Shown: positions 22,128-33,300 of the stretch, in pieces
Layout of the letters: each line of letters begins with the position of its first letter
Numbering within the stretch: the stretch's first letter is position 1
Program-made: the position numbers and the translations under genes
NCBI RefSeq assembly: GCF_018873765.1
Contig: NC_057922.1
Coordinates: forward strand, 10,925,563-10,989,562
Direction of reading: 5' to 3'
DNA from: Telopea speciosissima
Taxonomy: Eukaryota; Streptophyta; Magnoliopsida; Proteales; Proteaceae
DNA length: 64,000 nt
Notes under the pieces: model-generated
Told to the model about the DNA's origin: nothing
Databases searched by the model: none
Seen by the model: only the letters and a program-made list of their open reading frames with translations

Positions 22128-24074
22128 ATGTTGACGTTTCAAACTCCCCCAACCCTTCAGGTATCTTTCGCGCCAAAACACTCGCCCCTGGTTGCCCTTT
22201 CATCAAAGAATAATGTCTCAGTTGCGTTACAGAGTCCTAACAATAATCAATTAATCCAATCTCTCTGCAAGCAAGGCAATCTCAAACAAGCTCTTCGAAT
22301 CCTCCCCAGTGAACCCAACCCCACCCAGCAGACCTTCGAGTTCTTAATTCTCTCTTGCATAGATCGGAACTCTCTGTCCGACGGTTTAACCGTACACCGT
22401 CACATTGTTGAAGATGGGTTTGATCAAGATTCATTCTTGGCGACCAAACTCATCAATATGTATTCCCATTTCAACTCTATTGAGAATGCTCGTTACGTTT
22501 TCGATAAAACCCTTGACAGAACAGTCTTTGTATGGAATGCACTCATTAGAGCGCTTGCACTGGCAGGTCGTGGGGAGGAAGCACTTTCTTTCTACCGTCA
22601 GATGAACCAAACTGGGATTCCCTCCGACAGGTTCACTTACCCTTATATACTTAAGGCATGTGTTTCATCATCATACTCTTCGATTTTACTTCTGCACAAG
22701 GTAAAAGAGATTCATGGTCACATTTTACGACATGGTTTTGAGTCTCATGTTCATGTTGCCACTACTTTGGTGGACGTGTATGCAAGGTATGGCTATGTTT
22801 CTGAGGCAGCACAATTGTTTGATGAGATGCCTGAGAGAAATGTGGTCTCTTGGAGTGCCATGATTGCATGCTATGCAAAGAATGGGAAACCTTTTGAGGC
22901 GTTAGAGTTATTTCGTGAGATGATAGCCAAAACCCAAAGTGCTGTTCCAAATTCAGTGACTATGGTTAGCGTTCTTCAAGCTTGCGCTGCTTTGGCTGCT
23001 CTGGGACAAGCGAAATTGATGCATGGTTATGTCCTCCGAAGGGGCCTTGATTCGATCCTAACAGTAATAAATGCCCTTGTGTCCACATATGCAAAATGTG
23101 GTAGCCTAGAGATTGCAGTTCGTGTCTTTAGTCGGATGGATAGAAGGGATGTTGTTTCTTGGAATTCCATGATCTCAGGTTATGGAATTCATGGTTTTGG
23201 GGTGGAAGCAATCCAGGTTTTTCAAAGGATGATTGAAAGCGGCTTCTCACCCAATTCCATTACATTTGTGAGTGTTTTGGGAGCTTGCAGCCACATCGGG
23301 CTTGTTGAGGAGGGGAAGAAATTGTTCAAAGCTATGGTTTCTCAACATGGGATTTTTCCTAGTGCGGAGCACTATGCTTGTTTGGTGGATCTTCTAGGGC
23401 GTGCTGGCAGATTAGAAGAAGCTGTCAAGATTATAGAAGAGATGCGGATTGAACCAGGACCAACAGTTTGGGGTTCTCTTCTTGGCGCAAGTAGGATTCA
23501 TTGCAATGTCGAGCTTGCAGAGAGAGCTAGCCTTCGGCTCTTCAAGCTTGAGCCTACAAATGCCGGTAATTATGTGCTTTTGGCTGATACCTATGCAGAA
23601 GCTGAGAAGTGGGATGAAGTGAGTAGAGTTAAGAAGCTTCTGGATGCTCAACGATTACAAAAAGTCCCTGGTTGTAGTTGGATTGAAATAAAGAAGAAGA
23701 TATACTCATTTCTCTCTGTTGATGAACTAACCCCACAGATTGAACAGCTCCATGCTTTGTTGGTCCAGTTGTTAATGGAGATGAAGGAGAAAGGTTATGT
23801 TCCAGACACCAAGTTTGTGCTCTATGAGCTTGATCAGGCCGAAAAGGAACAAATTGTATTGGGCCACAGTGAGAAGCTGGCAGTTGCCTTTGGACTCATC
23901 AACAGTAGTAATGGTGAAACAATCCGGATTACCAAGAACCTGAGATTGTGTGAAGATTGTCATTCTATGACCAAATTCATTTCCAAGTTTACAGATAGAG
24001 AAATTCTTGTTCGAGATGTAAACCGTTTCCACCACTTCAGGGATGGGATTTGTTCGTGTGGGGATTATTGGTAA
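22128..24074 (+). CDS. CRR2: Chloroplast PPR-DYW protein CRR2
   Basis: PLS-class pentatricopeptide repeat protein, chloroplast. In Arabidopsis, CRR2 (At3g46790) is needed for processing between rps7 and ndhB and so for the NDH complex. Intronless, 648 aa from the ATG at 22128; Arabidopsis has 657. The frame stays open slightly upstream but has no earlier ATG, and the N-terminus (MLTFQTPPTLQVSFAPKH) suits a transit peptide. NNQLIQSLCKQGNLKQALRIL opens the repeat region; diagnostic CRR2 stretches include VWNALIRALALAGRGEEAL, NVVSWSAMIACYAKNGKPFEAL and LMHGYVLRRGLDSIL. About 11-12 PLS repeats are followed by E and E+ motifs, then a complete DYW domain at about 556-648 with GYVPDTK, the zinc-binding HSEK and CEDCH elements, and the terminal CSCGDYW. 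No lesion is seen. High similarity throughout supports orthology. Confidence 0.95.
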   Translation: MLTFQTPPTLQVSFAPKHSPLVALSSKNNVSVALQSPNNNQLIQSLCKQGNLKQALRILPSEPNPTQQTFEFLILSCIDRNSLSDGLTVHRHIVEDGFDQDSFLATKLINMYSHFNSIENARYVFDKTLDRTVFVWNALIRALALAGRGEEALSFYRQMNQTGIPSDRFTYPYILKACVSSSYSSILLLHKVKEIHGHILRHGFESHVHVATTLVDVYARYGYVSEAAQLFDEMPERNVVSWSAMIACYAKNGKPFEALELFREMIAKTQSAVPNSVTMVSVLQACAALAALGQAKLMHGYVLRRGLDSILTVINALVSTYAKCGSLEIAVRVFSRMDRRDVVSWNSMISGYGIHGFGVEAIQVFQRMIESGFSPNSITFVSVLGACSHIGLVEEGKKLFKAMVSQHGIFPSAEHYACLVDLLGRAGRLEEAVKIIEEMRIEPGPTVWGSLLGASRIHCNVELAERASLRLFKLEPTNAGNYVLLADTYAEAEKWDEVSRVKKLLDAQRLQKVPGCSWIEIKKKIYSFLSVDELTPQIEQLHALLVQLLMEMKEKGYVPDTKFVLYELDQAEKEQIVLGHSEKLAVAFGLINSSNGETIRITKNLRLCEDCHSMTKFISKFTDREILVRDVNRFHHFRDGICSCGDYW

Positions 24075-27000
24075 CCTCAGCCAAAGATATTTCTGGTTTT
24101 CTCTTCTTCTGAAAGCTTGATTCTCGTGAAATTCTCATTATAGCCAAGGGATTTTGAAGATGTAGAGTTGTACAGTGTTGATTTCAATCAGAAGGTGAGA
24201 GTTTTAGGTCAACAATTTAAATTTCAATCTTGTACTACTTTCTATCTTATTTTGTTTTTCCTTTTATAAATATGTTATATCTGTAAGCTGATTGTATTGT
24301 AATGGTAATGATGGATTTTCCTGCTATATGTGTTGCATTTGCACATCTATATGGACCGTCCAATTGATGGGAAGCCACTTTTGATGCATTTTTCTTCAAA
24401 TATATTATCATTATACTCCATATTGGGATTTTTGTTATCTACAGTATTGGTAATAAATTTTTTTATTAAAAGGAGGGAGGATATGTACACCAAAAATGGG
24501 AATTGCATCTTTCTGGACTAAGAGAGAGCTGCAATTCCTTGGGGAAACTGTTCAATCATTCACAAGGATTAACATTGAAAATCAGGGGGAAAAAACATAT
24601 TTGCTGTGTAACAGTGAGCTGCAATTCTTTGGGGAAACTGTTCAGTCATTCAGAAGGAAAAACATTAGAAGTCACTTGTGTGCAATGGAAACAAACATAT
24701 AGATCTTTGTCATGGCATGTTTCTGTTCTATGGGCCTGTGGCTTATCTTCACATTCTATAGTGCTTGAACTACTGCATCCATGGTTGGCCTCTTGCATCT
24801 GATTTTGTGGTGTCACAGCATTAGGACATAGTTCACAGAAGATCTCATCTTTCATGCTTCTGATGTCCTGAAGGAGAAACATAATACATTCGTTTTTTAC
24901 TTTTTGCTGAACGATGGTCCATTTCGTCCCTACTAATGGTCAAGTTGTGGATGTATTCAATAAAGTTGCGACTCCATAAGGTCTCATCCTCCTCCTTGAC
25001 AAACTCGATGAGAATTCGATCCTTACAATGGCATCTGCAAGTTCTAATGATCAATTCTGTGTTAGATGTATACTGGCACAGTGGTACTTTCAGGTTAAAA
25101 AAGAAAGGGGGAGAGTTTTCTGTCCGGGAACGTGGCCCCTGCCAAATTTTTGAGGAATTAAGGATATTTTTTTTACAACCTAAAATGAAAAAACAATACC
25201 AGAGAAATGATGTTTCATAATGAAATGGTAGTTAGTTTAGATTATATCATAGTATGGTCCATGTTATGTGTTACCAAATAAGAAAATAAACCATTATTAC
25301 TTATCTGGCACATTCTTTATATACACTAATCCCATTATTCCCTGGTAGGACCTTTTAAAGTCTCACTTCTCTGAAAATACTCAGCAATACTCAGCTTCAA
25401 ATTTCCTGTAAAAAAGGAGCAGACTAACATCTGATGACAAAAAGAAAAAGGAGTAATTAGTTAGACATAATTAAAAAGTCAAATCTGTGAAAATATTATC
25501 ATACAGTCATACATACATAGATGGTTGTGAGTTGTGACATTTAGGGTAGTTATGTTATTGGTATTTTTCAAAGGTCCTTTTCTATATCATATTTTCCTTA
25601 CTTACCTTTTAACTTTTAGACCATTTTCTCTCCATTATGCAGAATATATAACTCTATGTACCTAACCGAAATCCAATTCATCAGAAATCAATAATAATGC
25701 AGCAGCAAAAAGGAAACAAACAACTTAAAAGCAGCATTGTCCTACTCATTCATCACCATATATATATTATATTGCATCAAATAAGTGCTATATTGCATTA
25801 ACATTTCAATCAGAACCCTAAAGTACTGAAAATTCAAGATCTCCTTGCCCATGCATTACTTTTTCAGTTATATTCATAATGATCTCTTTCTCTCTCTCTC
25901 TCTCTCGGTAGTTGGAATCCATCCATCACAACTAATTGCAACATCAGCAAGCAAACATGGGTAGCTTCATTTGATAGAGAGAACACCACCAACCACACAT
26001 CAATTAATAGCATGAGTCAAGTTCCAGCACAGAATGGTTAGTGGACGTACGTGCCCTTTAATTTAGTTTAAAGTTAGTGAACTGGAATTCTTGCAATTTT
26101 ATAAAACTCAACTCAACTACTTTTACCCATTCTTAGTACAAGTTGTTTGGGGTTGAAATTTGACCCTAGAGATAGGCGTGGGCATCTCTATAACTTGGAA
26201 CCATCCATGTCCACACAAGTCTACCATCTGGCAAGAAAATATTATTTGTAGAAGGGGTTTGCTGCGAAGCTGTGTGAGCCCAGCAAGGACCAATGGGAGC
26301 AACGCATGAGCATCCAAGGGGAGGGGAGGAGAAGGGTGGTCATTTCACTGAATTTACAAACCAAGAATACATAGAAATTTGGGGGTACCTTGTATGACAA
26401 AGGATTCACACTTGCAACATCAATCTCTTTCATATGGTTAAAATCAGGTGCTTATCTTACTTTAGTATGCTTAACAGGACGGCCACCCCAAATTATTTTC
26501 TATGCAATACAAGAAAGCATTTTCATGGTGATACTGAAAAAGTTTCAACATGATACGGCCATACGGGAATTAGAATGCAGCGGAGTAAAAGTTAACAGGC
26601 GAACTCTTCATTTAGTAACCATGATAGTCTGACTCATGGATGGATAGTGAAAAGGGTCCCTCCCAATTCCTATTTCTCATTTCATATGGCTATGATCTAT
26701 TGTGTTAAAACAAGTCACCGTCGTCCAGAAACTAATCCAAAAACAATTATCTGGAATTTACTTGGACATAGAGATGGAAAGTCTTCTGATTTGTCAGACT
26801 TGAAAGTGGGAATATTTTGATGTTGATTCGTATATGATGGATGGAAAGACTCTTTCGGAACCTTCGAATCTTGACTCCAGGCATTAAACACATGGTAATG
26901 TAAAATTAGAACGAAAATTATTCCCAATTCTACACAATAAAATAATGTGTAAATGTCCTCAAAAGTCTGAAGTTAAAGCACCAAACAAACCAAGCACACA

Positions 27001-27386
27001 GCCGTTTCTTATTAAGTGCCAAATGAAGAATGTAGGATACAGGTAGCCATTTGAGGATTAAAACAAATTATAGGATTAAATTGAGGAGCAATTCTCCCTT
27101 TTTAGTTTTTACATGATAATAGCACAAATGAACAACGCTACACTGAAATTGGAAAGGAGAAATATATACATCATCATCATCTATACAGTTCCAAGTTGCA
27201 TCTATAGACAAGCTGCATAAGAAAATGTAGCGACTTGTGAAAGAGCTTAAAGACGGGACTTATTCTTGTAACTAATACCCAGCACTGTACAGTAATCTCC
27301 CAATCTCCCAAGATATCAGAGCCAAAGGTTAACGCCTCTATGTAAGCTTTAATGGTCATGCAGTACTTAATGCGTCAGACATGCTC
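24075..27386. other. Intergenic spacer between CRR2 and MICU (convergent)
   Basis: Both genes end here, so this is terminator/3' UTR territory plus spacer. It contains a 90-bp-period direct repeat (24526-24672), a CT run at about 25889-25907, and at 26250-26345 a piece related to the AATGGGAGCG repeat family. No gene is supported. Confidence 0.6.
24526..24672. repeat. Direct repeat, period 90 bp
   Basis: GAGCTGCAATTC-C/T-TTGGGG with its following 40 bp occurs at 24526-24580 and again at 24616-24672, with a few substitutions. Two copies only. Confidence 0.75.
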
Positions 27387-30300
27387 TCAAGCTAACGAGT
27401 GACTCTTTGAACGGCTTAGCCAGGAAGAAATCAATCCCATGAAACCTGCCTCAATTGGCTCAGCAATGTCTTTCTCCCGTTTCTCTAAAACTCTCACAAA
27501 CTCTTCTGCACTTAATTTCCCATCATGGTTCGTATCAAACATGTGGAAAATGATGTCAACCACATTGTCGGTGAGATGCACACCACACACCTGTATCAAA
27601 TATACCAATCTGTTAGGGTATAAGATGACAAATTACTCTCATCTACAACATATGAAAGAGCTGAAGGTAGCAAGTAGTACATGGGATGCAGCTCGTTGGA
27701 AATCCTTCCTTGTCAATAAACCATTTACTTTTCCATAACCAAAAATTGCCAGAGACAATGGCTTCAGATTTTTCCGTAGCTCCGCAAAATCCTTGAATTC
27801 CTCCCATGTAATTCGGATGTCTCTAAGACGTGGTTCATTGTTCAGTTTTTCAACCCGGTCAAGGAACTTGTTTATTTGGCTCATGTCAGCTGAAGCAACC
27901 ATGGACAGAGCATAGTCCTTTGCCGATATGGTTCCACATAAATTGTAATCATAATGAGCAAACTCCAACCGCAAGATCTAAGAAGATCAAGAAGATATAA
28001 TGATCATCTGAACTGTCAGTATAAAGAAGAACATAAAACTCACTGCTACCGAAATAAAAAATTGGCATGATGATTGATAGAATAGCAACCAGGAAAACAA
28101 AGGCCTCGACAGTTGCATATTTGAGCTAGTGATCTGAATAGAACAGGCATACCTAGTAACACCACAAAAAATGTCAAATATCTACTTGCCATGGTAAAGG
28201 ACTTGTTTTCGGGTAATAGGTCATACATAATAGTGCCTCTAGTAACCAAGGCAGAAAAAGGCTTAACAATAGCTACAACAAACATTTTTCAGATGCCTAT
28301 ATGTCTAAGCTGGAAAATTTTCCATTCTTGAGGTCCAGGTGGCAATAGGTTTGTTAGTAGGGATCTAAATGAAAAGTCGAAAATCCCTATTCGATTCTTG
28401 TTCATATCCATTTAGGAGAATCCATATTCGAAAAATCGGTTTCCGGAAACTATCCGAATCTGTTAGAAATTTAATTAGATGCGGATACGGCTAGTCTTAC
28501 ATTCGATTCGAATTTGATCTGTTTACATCCCTGTTTGTTGGCACTATTCTAATCCTAGACATAGCCACTCAAAACACACACACACACACACACGACATAT
28601 TAGACCCTGCAATCAAGATCCACTCTTCCTTTTCTCCTTTTCTTTTTTTGGTCATTCTCCAATCTTTCTTCTATATAAACCATCTTAAGAAAATGTGGTC
28701 CTTGTCCCCTTCAGGAATTAATTTTTCCCTGCTGACTAATGGCATTTCATAATTTTTTTTTAAATTTTCATAAAAGAAGAAAAAAGAGAGTTTTTTCATC
28801 ATGGACGGCAATTTTCTGCTCTTGTTCCACAATCAAGAAGAGAGGAATATTGAGGGAATCCTAACATCTCGCTCCACATCTTCACACCACAACCTCTCTT
28901 TCTCTCACCCCCCCCCCCCCAAAAAAAAATAAATTCTGGTCCTGATTGGACTGATCCCTTCTACCTCTGAACTACATCATCAATGATTCATGTAACTGAA
29001 ATTTCACTTAGGGGAAGGGTGCCATGAGGAATGAACAAACGTTTGAAAATGTGAAGGTTTATGGAAGAATGAGCATGCATAGATGATATCATGTAAAAAA
29101 AAATTCATGTTCAGAAATCAAACAATAGGTTTTCCTCAAGTATTAACAAAGAAGGATCCTACAAATGTTAAGAGCACCCTCATTGTAGATTAGTTCAAGA
29201 ATCAAGTCAACAGGGGGGGAAAAAGATGAAGCGAAGACATACCTCATCATGTAAATTTCTCAAAAATTCGATAAATTTTCCATGTTGGAGGCGTGCTTTC
29301 CCATCCTTGCCAAAGAAGTATTCCAGCAAACCCCCATTTTCAACAGAAGTCCCAACTTTACGCCCAGTTCTCCGTCCATCCCTATGATGAACACCTTGCC
29401 TGTTATAAGATCGCATCAAAGCCATCACTTTCTTAAATTCCTCCCGGTCTATCTCTCTGTAAATGGATGTAACTGATCAGCATTGAATACATGGCTCTGG
29501 CAGAAATGAATAAGAAGCAAAACCAACAGGGTAACTAAGAAAACCATTTAACATTGTGATATAGCAGATAAAGAGTTTAACAGAAGTTATAAAATGTTAA
29601 TTTTTTCTTAAGAACATTTATCAAGTCATAAAAAAAAAAGGCCATACCCAGTATCAAGTCATAATGTAATGAAAATAATAATGTTTTGAGTTAATGCAAG
29701 AGCACACAGATCAAGTTGAACCCCACAGTCTGAGGCAAGCATTTGACATAAGCTTTGCAAGCTTTTAAGATTAACGTTGAGTTTCTCCAACTGCACCTCA
29801 AGGTTTAGGCTTCAAACCCATTAAAAACAATATCACACTCCCATACAACATATTCTTATCATACCTCTACACTTCTACAGTCAGAATAGAATACTGATAC
29901 TGGTAACCAACTAAGATGCATTAGCATGCTTTGACACGAGAGCATGCTTATAGGTTGCACGCACCTTACTCAAATAGGGGCATTTAGCTATAGTGGGGGT
30001 GCACATAGTTGTCAAGGCGTCACCTGGGCACCATCTCAGCATCTGAACTTTTTTTTTTGTGTGTGGGGAGGGGGGTCTAGGCGGCTGTCTCCTTAGTGTC
30101 AAGGCACTGTTTTTGTTTTTTTTTTTTGGTTATTATTTTTAAATTTATTCCATTTCTTATGTTTTCTATTGACTAATTTACATTGTTGGCCCTAAAAGCA
30201 AAGTCTGCTTGCGACTATGGGTCAAACCACCCAACCTACTTAAGGCAACAAGGTTGTGCCCTCACTATCACCAATTGGTTTTAACACAATGGTGGCGCCT

Positions 30301-33300
30301 GAGCCTCAAAAGGACAAACAATTGGTACCAGAACCATGGTTGCAGGTTCGAGTCACTTGGCAAACGCTGAGGAGGAGATTGTTGGCCCTAACAACAGGGT
30401 CTCCTCGCGACTCTGGGTCTATCCGCTTGACTTCCTTGCTTAAGGCAATAGGGATGGGCCCTCACTACCACTTATTGGTTTTAGTGCAGTGGTAGTGCCT
30501 GAGCCTCGAAACGATCAACATACATGATTATTATACACCGCATTACACGGAATCATTAGAATCACTTAAAAAAAAATTAATCGAAAAAAACCCTTGATTG
30601 GCTGCTCAAGCCTTGGCTGGGGGAGAAGATGAAACCCTTGACTCATCCAGCGATTCCAACAACCACGAACCTGGCTCCAGTGACAGACTGCAACCTTTTC
30701 TCCCGATAAGTTCATTTCTTTTGTTTTATTATTTTCTCCGTTCTTCTTCTTCTTTTTCTCTGTTGCGCTTTTTTTTTCTTTGTTATTCTCTTCTGTGTCA
30801 AGTTTTTTTTTTTGTTTTCTCTGTTCTACTGGTTTAATATTTTATCTGTTCAGTATACTTATCCTTTACCAGCGGCACCTCGATTGCAGTAGTGTTTTTT
30901 CCTCTTCTTCTCTGGTTCTTCCTCTTCCTCTTCTCCCTTTTTTTTCCCTTTCTTCTCCAGTTGCCCGTCTGTGTTTTTTTCATTTTCTTCTGCCTTCAAT
31001 TCTTCTTTCTCCCTATTCTTCTTCTTCTACTTCACCGCAGAGTTGTGGAAACAACCCAAAGAGAGTTCAACTGAGGACCTTCACAAAGTCATAGAGACCA
31101 TCTCCTAGGATCATGACGATAGTAATGAAAATCTATACTGCAACACAAGGTAAGTGTTAAATGAAGAAGAAGATTCTGACAAATCAATTCAATTCACATG
31201 TTTGAGTTATAGGATAATCATACCCCTTCAGGCTTCTTCTAGTTATATGTTGATTTTTGATGACTTGATGTGGCTTAAAGTTGATTTTTGATGACTTGAT
31301 GTGGCTTAATATTGACTTTTGATGATACAAGGTATATGTTGTAGCATACTAAATGATGTTAGAAAAGAGGGGAAATAAAAATAACACTTGGGCGCCTAGG
31401 CCAACGCCGTGTCACCTAAGCGTTTAGGCGCCCCTCCACCTCCTTGGGTCGCCTTGTCACCTTGAGAACTATACTGGGTTGTATCTTGCTGGACTAATGA
31501 ATAGAAAGAGTCATCGATAGGACAGACAGCACTGACTATGCGTGAATTAGTGGTGGAGGGTCAGTGAGAGAGGGGAAGATATCTGAGAAGGAACTCAGAA
31601 TTGCAGGGGAAAAGAGTCACGCACACTCACTTTGAGCAAAACCCAATATCAACTTTCTATTTTTCAAAACTGTTTCTTTAGTTGGGTACATGCAATTAGA
31701 TAAAGGAAAAATAAAGACTCTAATCAGACTCCACAACTGAAACTAACTTGCAAACAAACTCTATCTCCTAATCCAACTCTAAAACTAAAATAGAGCTAAA
31801 AAATAACTAGCCTACTATCTCCTATGTATCCTACCCAAAGCAAACATATGAAAATATTAAACTACTACCAGACAGACCTTATTGGACCCAAAACCCAGGT
31901 TGGGCTGGTTCCGTCTAGGTTTAGGTTTCCAAACCAGGTCATACTTGTCCAAACAGTCAAGTGCTACTACATCAACTCTCCTCTGAAAAGAACTAGACTC
32001 CGTCGAGTTTGGGTAAGGACCAAAGAGGCCATCTGAGTCGACACACTGGAGGAGGGAATGATCACACTACCTTCTTGAGCTTAATGTTGGAGAGATCTTT
32101 AGTGGAAGAAACTTCATTTCTTTGTTGCTGTGCTTGAAAGAGTAGGTATTCGCATACCCACAATGCTGAGCCTTTTTATGAAATAGTCACAATCGACCAA
32201 AGAGATTATGACACACATTCAAAGGGAGGACGTCACATTGTACTATATCCACAAACTCACCAACAGAATGTGTGAGTAAACACCTATCAATAATCTTGAG
32301 ATTGGTGTTGTTCACATATGCAATTTATAGCGATTTAGATATGGCGTTGTTTGCAATCCTAGCTAACGAACATCTTTAAAGACGACATTACTATTAGTGC
32401 AACTACCGCCATCGATCACCATGCTGAGTAATTGGTGATTGCACTTCCCACGGGTCTGGAAGATACTGCTGCGGCACCATTCTCATCCTCGGTGACCTTG
32501 TGAGTGGTCAACACAAGACGAAGAACATAACAAGATTGGTGCTCCTCATCACTATCATTGTCTTAGACATCACCCGGCTCACATTCTGCCTCCAAATTAA
32601 CCGTCTCAACATTCAGGTGCTCTTCAGGGACATAAGGTATAAAACAATCTTTATCAATTTAAGCTACCAAATGGTTGGGACACTAAGCACTAGCCTTTGG
32701 CATCACAGGCGGTCTGGTGAAACCACGTCGAGGTGGAGAATGGTCGATTAGGTTGTGAAGATGCTAGTGATGAACCCCTAGCTTGTGGCTTGCCAAATGA
32801 ATTTCCTGGGATGAAGACTGTTGCTGAATGGAATTATCACCCCTAGGAAAAGTATCTATAAAAGTCGGTGTATGGCCGCTTCAGACTTTATTTTGTTCCT
32901 CATATGTCAACTTCACAACACCCTCCATTGTATGCAGTCGACTTGATGCTAATGCAACAATAATTCGAGAGTGCAAACCATTGTGGAATTGTGTCACCAA
33001 TACCTCTTCATCCCACTCAAAATCAAAATAAATGGCTAAATAGTAAAACCTGGCAACATACTCCTCAACTGTGCAAACTTGAGGTGCATGTGCTGCTTGC
33101 ATAGTTGTCAAAGCGTCTAGGCGATGCCTTGACAACTATGGCTGCTTGTAGTAGGTAGGCAAGAATCTTCAGTTCATGGCTTCACTCATCTCAGACCAAG
33201 TAGTGATTAACTCAATGCCTTGAATCTGATTCTACTATTGGTACTTGATCCACCAGACTCAAGCCGTGCCCTTCAGCGTAGCCTTTGCAAATAAGATCTT

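Noticed and set aside
30598-31094. Ser/Phe-rich open frames in the composite TIR element
   Set aside because: Low-complexity TTC/TTT tracts produce long open frames; no protein-like pattern.
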